From assembly GCA_963573305.1 (NCBI GenBank), contig OY754333.1, positions 17,047,013 through 17,111,012 of the forward strand: 64,000 nucleotides of DNA, read 5' to 3'. This document shows, piece after piece, positions 12,571 through 23,124 of this stretch. The notes under the pieces are model-generated. The model was given only the letters and a program-made list of their open reading frames with translations, made no database searches and was not told the origin of the DNA. How positions within the stretch are numbered: the stretch's first letter is position 1; each line of letters begins with the position of its first letter. The DNA comes from Pyrrhosoma nymphula (lineage: Eukaryota > Arthropoda > Insecta > Odonata > Coenagrionidae). The position numbers and the translations under genes were made by a program.

Positions 12571-13404
12571 TCTTCGACAAGGTTCCAAATCCTTGTGTGG
12601 GTATCTGTCTGGTTCCAAAGCCAAAGGTTAGGCAGCTTATCCTAGGTTCCCAAGCCGAAGCTCGTATGGTTTTTTTTTAGACTTGGATAAGGAGACTATA
12701 CTAGAGACTTGGGTTAAGTCGTGGCCGTGTGGCCGTTTTGTATTGAGTGACTTGGAGTTTTTTAAATGGTGAGTGATGTCATGTATTCATTTCTTGGATC
12801 CTTCAAATTTCATCAAAATGAATCCGTTATTCCACTAGAGGTGCTTCCAGAATAGTGACAGCTGTTACTGGTATCGACCAACTCTTTGGGGCCAAAGTTA
12901 ATAATTGAACTTTTGTCGATTTATCGGTTTCTTTAATTTTTATTTTCATATCTTTGATTAAATAATATTTTAATCGCCTATGTTAAGTGCCTATTTTGAA
13001 ATTTTTAGTGCCTATTTAGGCTGCCTATTTCTTCATTTTTAGTGCCTAAATGTCCTCAGCTTATATATGACTTAAGGAAAAGAGCAATTGATGATAGGTG
13101 GGGCCAGAGTAGTCTCAAGACCAGCATCCCCACCATTTATGCACGTACCACTGATTATATTTGTTAAAAGTGGTATAAATAAGGATTTGGGGTTTCAAAT
13201 TCGATATCGATGATATTATATTGACCTCTCGGTATATCTCTAGAACTGATTGAAGCGACAAAATGGGAGGAATACACTACGAACTGAAAGGTACAAAATT
13301 CCTTTTTTCCACACACCGGTACTGATTATAAAAGCTATGGTTTCCGGTGTAGCTTTATGAAAATTGCAGACGTCACTAAATGAACTTGCACTTGGTATTA
13401 TATT

Positions 13405-13475
13405 CCACACTTTTTAGTTCCGACCATAGTTTCGACAAACATTGACATTATTAAGTGGATCACCTTGGTAATCAT
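13405..13475 (-). repeat. Decayed hammerhead-like element copy
   Basis: The minus strand has a worn CTTAATAATG, then GTC, GAAAC, TATG, GGTC (13420-13433). It is followed by AAAAAGTGTGGAATATAATACC and AAGTGCAAG, which parallels AATAAAGTGTGGGATCATAA and CCAAGTAC of the 28.1 kb copy. The similarity of the 3' flank shows common descent even though the first core box has been lost. Confidence 0.55.
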
Positions 13476-13810
13476 GGCAATCACCTTGATAATGACAATC
13501 ATTGCCGAAATTACGAATGGAAGTGTGAGACATGATAAGTATAAATCAATGTAGTTATGAGTGAATATAACAAAAACAGCGTGACGCTAACATAAGGCAC
13601 ACCGTCAAAATACAACTCACCTCAGACCTCCACCCCCTTCTTTTCCCCATTCCCTTCCATTCCGTGGCAGGTGCCCTAAAACTCCCTACCACACGCTTCT
13701 GCGACGGCTCGCAGGGCAGCATGAACATGTAGAGATTCGTTTTCACACTAGTAGTTGCTGCGGCCAATGTCTTCGAAACACCTGCAGCTGCCGGTCGCCG
13801 ATCTCGCTCC

Positions 13811-15171
13811 GAGTTGGGAGGAAAGGGAGCGTGTGATGGATGATGCGAGGCATCGCCCGATATGAATTATTCCACCCGCGTGTGAGTGCGCGCACTTATA
13901 AAACTACCTCCCTCTCACCCACCCACTTTGAACCTCCCTGCTCCTCCCGGCCAACTCCCTCACCCTCTCCAGCGGGTATCCCAATTTTCACGCTCGTTTG
14001 GTCGCCCCACCCCCTTAGTAGGGCCCACCCTCCACCACCCCGCGCCCCCACCCTTAACCGAAAGGAAGCCATGCCGTCCGATAGTCGGTCGTAAAGTCAC
14101 AGTTTCGATCTCTCCTTTTTTGTTTTTTTTTCTAATGAAAAGGGGAGGAAGAGGGCTATGCTCTCAATCTCGAGAAGGCTTCATCTAATGGGCGAGCACG
14201 GGAGAGGCGAGGGAGAAAGCAACGGCATCAGGTCTCGAGCATTACTCTTCTTCCCCCGTGGTCGCTAAACCCCTTTGCTCCCCCCCCCCCCAATACGCCT
14301 TTCCCCTTCTTCATCTCGCGCCTCCACACATAGTTTTTCCCCTCTCCTCCACTCCTTGTAACTCTGCCCCCTTGACGGGGCTTGAATAACCCACAGACCC
14401 CATATCAAACTTTAAAATTTTTTTTATGTTCCCTCCTGCGTGCCCTCGCTCATCAGCGCTCACGGATGCTTACCTCATCCCTCCTGTTCTCTTTCGATTT
14501 TGTTATATTCACTCCACACCCGAGAACCACTTGCTTGCACCGAGGGCAAGAAAAAGGTGTTGGTAGGCGTCAGGTAAAATAAAAAAAATAATAATGGGGT
14601 GTTTATTGAGCAAAGGAACTCTCTTACATTTCACTCATTTTTAAAACCACGTAAAAACATGCCTCGTTCGCCTTACTACGTTTATAACATGGTTATAAAA
14701 CGTTGGTAAGTTCTATTGGCATTCGCCTATCTCCTCAGTCACCATGATTTAACTGTTATTTACTACCTTTTACGTGTGGCATATTTGTGTCTCCTCAACT
14801 CCCGATCATACATCGGCGTAGAAAAACTTAGTGGCACTCGCTTGTGAAGAGCATGATGCAAAGAAAAGGAAAGCATATAAGAGATATTGAAAAATTATTT
14901 AAGTGTCTCTCCAGAGGTTCCTCCGGCAGTCCTTCGGTACCTTTGTCCGCTCATCAACACTTGATTCATCCTCAATTACCTCTAATTATCCACTCGTAAG
15001 TGCCACCAAGTTCCTCTTTACCTAAAACTATGATGGCAATTGATTCAATAACTCTAGTTACTAAATTGAATTCGGATGGCGGAAAACAGCTCTGGTAGAT
15101 AGATAAGTATGGTAGGAAGATATTTCATTTCCACCGAAAACCGGCGATGAAAATACGTAGAAATTGCATTA
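13811..15171. other. Pyrimidine-rich patch, no gene recognised
   Basis: From about 13860 to 14560 the plus strand is strongly C/T-rich, with a C run near 14281. The open frames here (13840-14094 and 13886-14188) are a consequence of the base bias and show only proline/serine strings. The remainder is AT-rich. Confidence 0.5.
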
Positions 15172-15258
15172 GGAAAAAATCCACCTGGACCGGGAATCGT
15201 ACCACTGGCCTTTGAGTTTCAGGGCCAACGCAGTGGCAGCCACGCTACCTAGGTGTCA
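15172..15258 (-). repeat. tRNA-derived SINE copy
   Basis: The minus strand begins GACACCTAGGTAGCGTGGCT, has a B-box-like GGTACGATTCCCGGTCC and ends CCAGGTGGATTTTTTCC. The same head and tail occur in the opposite orientation at 15407-15493. Confidence 0.65.
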
Positions 15259-15406
15259 TAATTCCTAATTTTAGAAGGATTAAAATAAATAGATGTTCAG
15301 CTCCTACGGTCGATCAAGGTTCGCACTCGTGAGGGAATATGGACTTCCAAGAAGCAACTAACATCCACTTCCCTTAAATCCATCTAAAAATGCCTTAGCA
15401 ATTAGG

Positions 15407-15493
15407 AAGCCTGGGTAGCATGTTGGCCTGCCCATTTGACCGACAATATTAAGGTATGTGGTTCAATTCTGGGACCAGGTGGATTTTTTCCCT
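15407..15493 (+). repeat. tRNA-derived SINE copy
   Basis: The plus strand starts AAGCCTGGGTAGCATGTTGG, with a B box GTGGTTCAATTCTGGG, and ends ACCAGGTGGATTTTTTCCC. It is the inverted partner of the copy at 15172-15258, about 150 bp away. Confidence 0.65.
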
Positions 15494-16176
15494 TGGAAAT
15501 TTCCAAATACGGTAGGCCTACCCGGCTAGAAAAAGCTACCTTTGGTAGGTGCAACTTGGGAGCTTGAATTATTAATTCTTATTATCGTTATAGATTAACA
15601 GGGTAAAAATCTACTAATACTAAAATTTTAGTGGTTAAATTTTCACTCAGGTGTTACTTGGGCAGGTAACCGATGCTGGATATTTGCGCCATCATGAGTT
15701 CGTTGCTGCAGTACGAGTTCTTCTGGGAATGGAGGAAGAAAAGGGGGAAACCCGGCGTCGGCATCAGCCTACTTTTTAAGAAAGAGGCGGAGGAAAATAA
15801 TGTTTTACTTCGCATACTATATACAATGTTCCGTATTCTTGAAGTTCAACAAACGTGGAGAAAAGTAGAAATCGGGATTCCACAAAATACAACTTCAACA
15901 CTACAGGGATTCAAACTCGGCTGTTTACGATGAGAAGCTAGTACTTTATTCACCACATGTCACCATTCACTGTTCCAACCTCATGAAAATTTCTTAAGAA
16001 TAATTAATTATGTTACTAAGAATCGTTAGACTCATACGATAAATAAGGCAAAATGAACATGTCAACCAAGTGAAAATTATTACTGCCGTCTTTGGTTTAC
16101 CGGTAGGAGTAAATTTTGTTTTTTTTTCTTATCTTTTTTTTTTCATTTAAATTTGTCTTCACCGCGCTATTTCCCT

Positions 16177-16760
16177 CTATAGCAGCGCATACTTGCTACC
16201 TCCATTCATCATGCCAAAGATGTTCATACTTGTATACCCTCGCTCCCTCTTTCCTGGCATACCTCTACTAATAAAGCTCTTCAGCATCTCATAACCTATA
16301 ATCACTTTCTTAAACTCAACCCACAAACTGTGTTTCCTCCTGGACTCCTTTAGTTGCTTATTTCCTCCACTGACCACTTTCTTCACATGTACTTGGTTCC
16401 CACCGAAGATATATTCTTGGAAATATTTTTACCATTTATCCCCAAAACGTTTACAGCTTCCAACATCATAATGAAGGTAAAAAACAGATACAGTAGTTTT
16501 CCAAAACAGTGATTTGATCCTCATCAACGGTGACAGCAGCCTCTTGCTGTGACAAATCTCTAGGCAGTCCAGTAAGTGCAGGTTCTTCGAGCAGCTTTGA
16601 CACACCATTAGAGCAATGAGTACTAAGTTTTGGACCTTAAATCACTCCTCCTAAAACGCCCGGACAACGTTTGTGAAAGGCCGCAGTGACAGGATGAAGA
16701 TTTCGAGACCTTACGTTTTAATGCACATTCAGCGGATTGCAACAGTGCTTCTGTTTTTCA
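16177..16760 (-). pseudogene. Coding-like minus-strand stretch, unrecognised and broken
   Basis: In shifting frames the minus strand gives coding-looking words: EALLQSAECALKRKVSKS, LSQTLSGRFRR, then GVSKLLEEPALTGLPRDLSQ with EAAVTVDEDQITVLENYCI, and finally MKKVVSGGNKQLKESRRKHS. At least three frame changes or stops separate them. I recognise no domain. It could be a dead transposase or a processed pseudogene, or partly chance. Confidence 0.3.
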
Positions 16761-17239
16761 CTGTAAGCACAGGCAATCGGTAATGTATACATTTGTAATT
16801 AAATCCACTCTTAAAACCGATCTAGTAATAATTATTTAAATAATGAAAATTAAATAGTTGATTCGCATCAAGCTCCGGGTCAACGTGCGACCTCCCGTGC
16901 AGATTCACCAACATCAGCCGCCAGATTTAGACAGTTGCACCGCCGTTATATGAACCCAACTGTAAAGTAACTGTTTTAAGCAATACCCATGATATAAAGA
17001 GACCCTTTTTGCAGTAACACATCTACCTAACGTCAAAAGTATATTATAGTGCATCTCTCACTCCATTGGCAAGTAGCGAAAGGCCTAACTGCTACTCAAC
17101 CAGAAGGGAGTGGACACGGTGAAGTGCATGCCATAAATAAACATTTTTTTCTCCCATATATGAAATATAGCAATGACGAAACTTTGCAGCCTCTTTACCA
17201 ATACAAAGGACTACAAGATTTTAAAATTTGAGATGGATC

Positions 17240-17600
17240 GAAGGTGGGGTACATTTTGCAAATTTAATTTTAAACTGTCAAATGTTTTTTAATAAAAAAA
17301 TATTTAAGTTTTTCAATTTAACTGTTGAATACAAATCACTAATGTTATTTGTATAAAACGATTCTTACCGGAACTTTCTAGTTTTCTTAGATCTGGAAAA
17401 AATGGGAAAACTCGGACTTGTTTTTAGAAATGCCGAATTTTTAATATCCCCGTATCTCCGCAAAACATTAAAATTTTTCATAAAAATTGTATATACAAAC
17501 TTAGGGCCTAATAAGGAAAACACAAAAACATTTATAGAAAATCTGAGATAGTGAGGGCAATGTTTGCATTTTTGTCGGTGCTTTGGCATGGAATGACCCT
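17240..17600 (-). repeat. Possible dispersed repeat starting with GGGTCATTCCATGC
   Basis: The minus strand from about 17596 starts GGGTCATTCCATGCC and continues AT-rich. The first 14 bases equal those at 11482-11495 within the hAT-like element. Beyond that start the two are not clearly alignable by eye. Confidence 0.35.
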
Positions 17601-20600
17601 CCTGAAATTGGATATGGAGAAGTCGTGCCTTAAAAAGATTCTTTGAATAAATATAATAGAAAACAGAAAAAATGTTTTGGAGAGTAGTATTTTATTTTGA
17701 GTACTACCTTACTACTACTAGCAATAAGGTATATAATTATTCTACTACTCTCACTGCAGTGTCAAGTTATGAGAATAGCACTAGAAATGTCGCTGAAGGA
17801 AATGCACTAGGGAGATAAAAAAGTGCAAAGATAAGTGATTGGTAAAGTTCACATTGCTATTGTATCACTGCGTAAAAGCATGACGTGAGGTATTGGATGA
17901 ATAAAAAATCAGCATAAAGTGATCGTGTTGGTTCCAACTGAAATTTCGCCGCACTTAATCGTAAACCTTTTCCCACCTATTTAACGTGAGTTTTATGACA
18001 AAAGTGTCGAAGACTCAATAACCTTAAATGTCACCAATTTATTTTAGATTTATAGCCAATATGAAAATGATACATTTTTGAAGGTTTATTTGGTCATTTT
18101 TAGATGGACAATAAAACTGTGCACTCTACAATGCACTCAAGTGCTATTGACGTTGCCTAATGGCTAGAGGTATATTGATCCTCGCCATTGGAAGCGCAAC
18201 AAAAGTGTTTCATTCTTATCTGCAGAGTTATTCGTGGGAAATCCCTAGTGTTTTCTTAAGTTGAACTTCCATTAGCCACTCTATCCTCCTATCTTGCCAC
18301 TCCTATCTCATCCCTTTCCACTTTGCGTCTGAGTGGGAACTTAGAGCATGGATGTTCTCCTGGTTCCCATTGCATTACCGACTGACTCTTTGAGTGCATT
18401 ACTCGCGCAAAAAACCGACGTTCTTGATAAATTTATTACGTGTAAATATATTTTGGAAGTTTCTCAGATCCCAATTTTTTATCATCCAGTTTTCAGTCGG
18501 TATTGCCGCATTCATAACTGGATATGACTAAAAAGAAAATAGAGAAAAATTTTCTGTACTTTTCTGCTCTAGTATTTTTAGTCCGTCACATAAGAGTAAT
18601 ACATTGTTGATTTGAACGCAAGGTTCCCAATACTAATTATTTTTAATTCTTAAACCTAGTTATCCTATTTAAAGTAGTATCCATCTCTAAAAAGTTTGTA
18701 GGTTTCAATCTTAACAGTGTGGAAATTCATATGTCAAAAGAGAGAGAAAAATGGTGTACTTGGGCAAGTGTATTGTAAGAGTGATGTATTTGCGTATAAT
18801 AGTGTTGTGGGTTCCTATCTCTAACATTCTTAACCATCTATAATTACCGCTTTAACAATTGGCATCAACACTCAATCTTGGAATGCCAATGGTGAATGGT
18901 ACAATCATATTTCTTTAAATGTTCTCTTTCGCTTCATATTACCTCAGGGAATTAATTTTCAGTCTTTTTTCTTAACCATTGTTTCTATGATTTTTTCAAA
19001 CCATCGCTTCTCTCCTTCATTTTGAGAAGTAGTTTGAATGATTAGTGAAGAAAAATCACCTAAGGAAAAACAGGTTCAGAATTCTGCTCCAAAGCCAAGT
19101 AGGTACTACCACAGTGATATTAGATTGTGATAACACTGTGATGGGCGTATGAATTACAAACCTGCTCATGGCAGATTGCAGCCTATGAGAGTGATGTATT
19201 GAAAAATATGTGGTAAAACTTTCCTTTATCTTTACATTAGTTAATTATTGGCCTGTTTTTTATTGTCTAAGGCCTCCCAATTAAAAGGTATTCGCTTTAT
19301 GCTTTAGATTTGATCCCTACTCAGACCCATTACTAAAATAACAAAAATTGCTACTTGGATTTGCTTGTAGTACAAAAGTGTCCAGAAGTGTTCAATCCAA
19401 TTTTCCCCATCTTCTTTTCGTGCAAGAACATAAAATTGGAATTTATGACCCATGATAATTCAAATAATCTACAACAGAAAGAGACCGAGCAATTAATACG
19501 ATTTTTTGGGAATAAACAGACGTTCAAATATTTATCAAATAACTTTGCTAAATAGCTAAAAATGCTAAAATTATTCGATTCTAGAGCGTCAAATTTAACT
19601 GCAGTGAATTCTCGAAGATAAATGTCTCAATTTAAATTCCGTTTAAGAGAAATGTAATTAATTAGGTTTTTTACCATGACCTTTCAGATAATATGATGCA
19701 AGAAGATGATGTATTCTTCACTAATGATGGGTGTTACGTACAATATGTTAGCGTAGTTTCGAGGATGATAACTTTTCTTTGAATCAAAAGTGAATGTATT
19801 CACATGGGGAATATTAGCAATATCTGAAAGATCTCAACAAGGAATAGGGAAGCGCAATGGAATTCAATATTTAGTGTCTACTGTGGGAATGTGTAATTCA
19901 CCTCTCTGGAATCCGCCGAAAAACCTTGATATACAATTTGATAGTTGAACGAGCAGCAAGAAAATGCCCATGTGTAACAATTTAACTAAAATAAATGTGA
20001 TTTAAATTAATGTATAGCCTGTGATAATTTAAGCCTTATTAATTGAGCTGAATAATAGTGAAGAATAATATTACGCTAGATCAAGCCTTAACTGAAAGAG
20101 CTGCAATATTTTCATAGGTATCATTAGTGATAAATGAGTAGATAAACAAATTAGAGCGGCCAAAATAGGGCACAGTACGTTTTTTTATAATATTAAATAA
20201 AATATATAGTTCGATGAAAATACCTTACTGAGCATAATACCACTCAAATAGAGACTTAATAATTCATTAGCAGGGCTATTCATTCATAAATTTTCTAACA
20301 ATGAATAAATTAAAAAAAACCGGATCAGGATAGAATGCTTTCTTATCCACTAGAGACTTCTATCTCTATGGATGTTCATGGCACATTGTATCTAAGTACT
20401 ATCACAAGGTACTAAGATTACTCTATGGTACTATGAACTATGGTACTATAAGTTAAACTATTGAACGCATTGCATCTTTTCTTCCGGATAGAAATGCTCT
20501 AATTGCACCAAAAATCCTGTCTCAAGTGCGCGACGTGAAGGCTAGATTGATTGTAGAGAAATTTTATGAGAAGTGAAGGTAAGAATCCTCTTCGCTTGGG

Positions 20601-21754
20601 GCGAAAATCACTCGTTGGATGATCGGAATCGTTCACGAGAAAGGATCAGTATGATGGATGGACTACACCATGGAGAGAATACTATGGCTGATGGCCGGAA
20701 AAAATAATACTATTGCAACGGCCTTGCTTTTGCGCGTGAAATTTATGTTTTGCACGAGGTCATTTTGTATCGGGAATATAAATTGCCACAGCGTGGGAAG
20801 TTCTGCTCGGCACATTAAGCAAAAAATCCGGCTATGTACGAGGTTGTTAATGAGGAATTAAGCTAGGAAGGCTGTGAATCCGACTGTGTTAGGGTACATT
20901 ATGGCTCCAAACTTTTAACTTCCCGCGTAATAACGGTGCAATGAATGTCAGAGACCTTTGTTTCCAAGCGTTGGAGAAAATACCGATTAACTTGTAATTG
21001 AAAGAAAACTGATTCGAAATAATCACCTGTGATCATTGCGAGCGTTCAATTTTTCGGCTTAATCTAGAAAAACAGTACAAATATCTAAAGGCACATAAAA
21101 GTGACATTCATTTCAAACATTTTTGGGATAAAGTAATGGCTAACGGCATTTAAGTATCTTAGAAAACTATAACACATAAAAAGACATTAATCATTTAGAT
21201 GTAATATTTCCATTGTGTTCTATGAAAGTTTACTTTGCAACGAAGAAAGAGTGAGTGAAAGATACATATAAAAAGGTATTATTGGGGAAAACTAGAAATT
21301 TATATGTGCATACAATAAACCGCCCAAAAAAGAAGTGCTAGTAGGACAGAAATTATTTATGGAAACAGTTGTATTATCAAAAGGAGAGTGCTAATCACTA
21401 AGACGGTGAGAAAACGATAAAAGTAATTAAGTGATGATTAAGTGTTAATTAGTTAACCTGATTACAATCTTTAGGTTAGGTTTTAATCTGAACACAAACT
21501 GCACGAATATGGTGCAAAGCATTGTGTAAATGTTGTAGCTTGGATCGGAGGAGGAAAAATGATATTATCTCAAATACACCGTTAAGTTTAGCACAGTAAT
21601 GGAAATATCGTCATAACTTTTGGAGACCAAGTAAAACGTACTTTTTCTGGTAGCCAAGTTTACATTCTGTTCAATTTGATGCTTGAGGGTATGATGGAAA
21701 TACTAATGAAATTATTATGAGTCGTTTCAGGACAATATATTCATATATTTAATA

Positions 21755-21757
<3 letters not shown>
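17600..21757. other. No gene recognised
   Basis: AT-rich sequence without any repeat or gene I can support. A more balanced patch lies at about 20570-20910. The open frames are all under 70 residues. Confidence 0.6.

Positions 21758-21832
<75 letters not shown>
21758..21832. repeat. (TA)n microsatellite, about 75 bp
   Basis: An almost pure AT dinucleotide run that ends directly at the left edge of the perfect palindrome at 21833. Confidence 0.95.
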
Positions 21833-21835
<3 letters not shown>

Positions 21836-21990
21836 AGGTAGGAGAAATAGGAAAAGATAAAGAATTCGTTCTTACGGAACGTTTCGAACCAGTTGGTCCT
21901 TCGTCAGCTCTAGAGCTGACGAAGGACCAACTGGTTCGAAACGTTCCGTAAGAACGAATTCTTTATCTTTTCCTATTTCTCCTACCTCCT
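21833..21990. repeat. Perfect 158-bp palindrome, two 79-bp arms with no spacer
   Basis: Every base of 21833-21911 is the reverse complement of 21912-21990; the centre is AGCTCT|AGAGCT. Each arm, read outward, has CTGACGA, a short GGACC...GGTTC stem and GAAAC, the order of a hammerhead-ribozyme core, but stem I and the cleavage triplet are not convincing. The palindrome sits between two (TA)n tracts, with 51 bp of unrelated sequence (TTGTGGCCAATTGGCGAAAA) on its right. Complete arm identity implies a recent origin or an assembly fold-over. Confidence 0.95.
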
Positions 21991-22039
21991 GTAAGTTTGA
22001 ATTTATATATTTGTGGCCAATTGGCGAAAACTTCCAAAG

Positions 22040-22041
<2 letters not shown>

Positions 22042-22084
<43 letters not shown>
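22042..22084. repeat. (TA)n microsatellite, second tract
   Basis: A 43-bp AT dinucleotide run to the right of the palindrome. Together with the tract at 21758-21832 it suggests that the 21833-22041 segment was inserted into, or arose inside, one TA microsatellite. Confidence 0.9.
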
Positions 22085-22087
<3 letters not shown>

Positions 22088-22413
22088 TGTTTATAATATG
22101 CATATATATAGGTAATGCAGTGAGCCTCAGCAAAACTATGACTATCTATCGGCCGTTTTTGAAAGTAAAATAATATTCGCCACGCTCAGTATTCAGTGCT
22201 TTGAACAGGTGTACTAAAATTTTTTTCCCTCGTCACACTTAGCTAACAATGCTGTTAGTACGTTTGCACCAACGAAATAGGCATTTCCATCACCAGTAAT
22301 TCTCATTCCGCGTCCATTTGTCTAACATTTGAAGCAAAAGAATCCAGCAGTCAATTTTATTTTCGGCGTGGATTTTTCCCCCAGATGCATAATTATTGAA
22401 AATTTTCTTTTAC

Positions 22414-22578
22414 CTGTATGACGCGTGACTTGTTCAGTATGGAGTGGCCCACTGGCTGGAATCTCTCCATGTCCCTCAAGACTTCCCTCACGGTCACCTC
22501 TTCGGCGTCCACGATGCGAAACGCAGTCATGTTCACGAAGTTGTACTTGAAGTCCTCAAGGTCGAATGTTTCTATGTC
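22414..22578 (-). CDS. Kainate-type glutamate receptor, amino-terminal-domain exon (third of three)
   Basis: A 165-bp minus-strand exon, phase 0 at both ends, between an acceptor (TTTCTTTGCAG) and a donor (CAG|GTAAAAG). It encodes 55 residues beginning DIETFDLEDFKYNFVNMTAF, with the family hallmark (V/T)NMTxFR and a carboxyl half VREVLRDMERFQPVGHSILN. In kainate receptors the matching piece is LDLxxLDxxxYxYxGVNMTGFRI followed by the xxWxxERLQ helix. The potential N-glycosylation site NMT is retained. The next exon should begin with the TxAALMYDAV segment, but I could not find it in the 22 kb that remain downstream, so the next intron may be long or run out of the window. Confidence 0.93.
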
Positions 22579-22832
22579 CTGCAAAGAAAATGAAACATTT
22601 CTTGGGGTCACAGCGATGGGCGTATATTGCAAATAAATGCGGATTAAGGAAGTTTGATTCAGAAAGAGTGAGAATAAAAACAAATCAGGAATACTTCCAG
22701 CATTTTGAGGTTTACGTCCGCGTATTTAACAGAGACAATAGTTTCGACAGCTACCCCGAATAGCTAGAATTTCGATTGGAATAATCCATGCTGCATAAAC
22801 CTATTTCAAGATGAGAGCTATTGACGAGTGGG

Positions 22833-23124
22833 TTTAAATTAGAAATTAATCCAAAGGGTGAATGAAAGCAAAGGAATTTGGACTCTCACGCATAAATTTC
22901 GATCATCGAAGTGACCATCTACAGGGAGTCTTAAAATCTCGCGTGCGTGAAGAAAAAACGTGCGTGAAGTCTGAGTGGACTCCGGACTTTGAACCTTGGA
23001 CAACACCCACGTGTTTACGAGGTTTTAACTCTCCCTGTCGATGGTTACTTCGATGATCGAAATGCATGCATATGAGTCAAAATTCCTTTGTTTTAATTAA
23101 CAATTTGGATTAATTTTTAAATTT
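22833..23124. mobile_element. Long-TIR (foldback-like) element, about 290 bp
   Basis: Two inverted arms of about 93 bp (22833-22928 and 23031-23124) surround a unique core of about 100 bp. The best-matched parts are AAAGGAATTT, TTTCGATCATCGAAGT and CAGGGAG, all present in mirror orientation on the right. The outer ends share AAATTAATCCAAA. No clear target duplication could be assigned. It lies only 255 bp upstream (in gene sense) of the receptor exon at 22414-22578, within the intron. It carries no gene. Confidence 0.65.

Larger units (their letters stand above)
10818..13063. mobile_element. hAT-like non-autonomous DNA transposon, 2246 bp, with 8-bp target duplication
   Basis: Perfect 14-bp inverted ends (TAAGCTGAGGACAT at 10818-10831, its complement at 13050-13063) are flanked by the direct repeat TATATGAC (10810-10817 and 13064-13071). 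Many subterminal copies of TGCCTATTTT or GCCTAAAA occur in the first 190 bp and the last 110 bp. The paralogous repeat unit at about 9900-10010 lacks the insert and shows the uninterrupted order. An 8-bp duplication and clustered subterminal motifs fit the hAT group, although the terminal TAAGC differs from the usual hAT start. No transposase frame remains, so the element is a deletion or composite derivative. Confidence 0.85.
10656..13810. repeat. Complex repeat, second unit of the tandem duplication, split by a DNA transposon
   Basis: Once 10818-13063 is removed, this unit aligns with 9817-10655 in block order. It lacks the LINE 3' fragment and has only one, minus-strand, hammerhead-like copy (13405-13475) instead of a palindrome. 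It ends with GCGGCCAATGTCTTCGAAAC and CACCTGCAGCTGCCGG, which match the end of the first unit near 10585-10625. Confidence 0.6.

Noticed and set aside
13840..14188. Proline-rich overlapping open frames
   Set aside because: They follow from a C/T-rich strand bias; both overlapping frames look equally proline-rich.
21833..21990. Functional hammerhead ribozyme in the perfect palindrome
   Set aside because: CTGACGA, stem II and GAAA are in order, but stem I cannot be paired and the cleavage triplet would be GUA with a 3-bp stem III; kept only as a resemblance.
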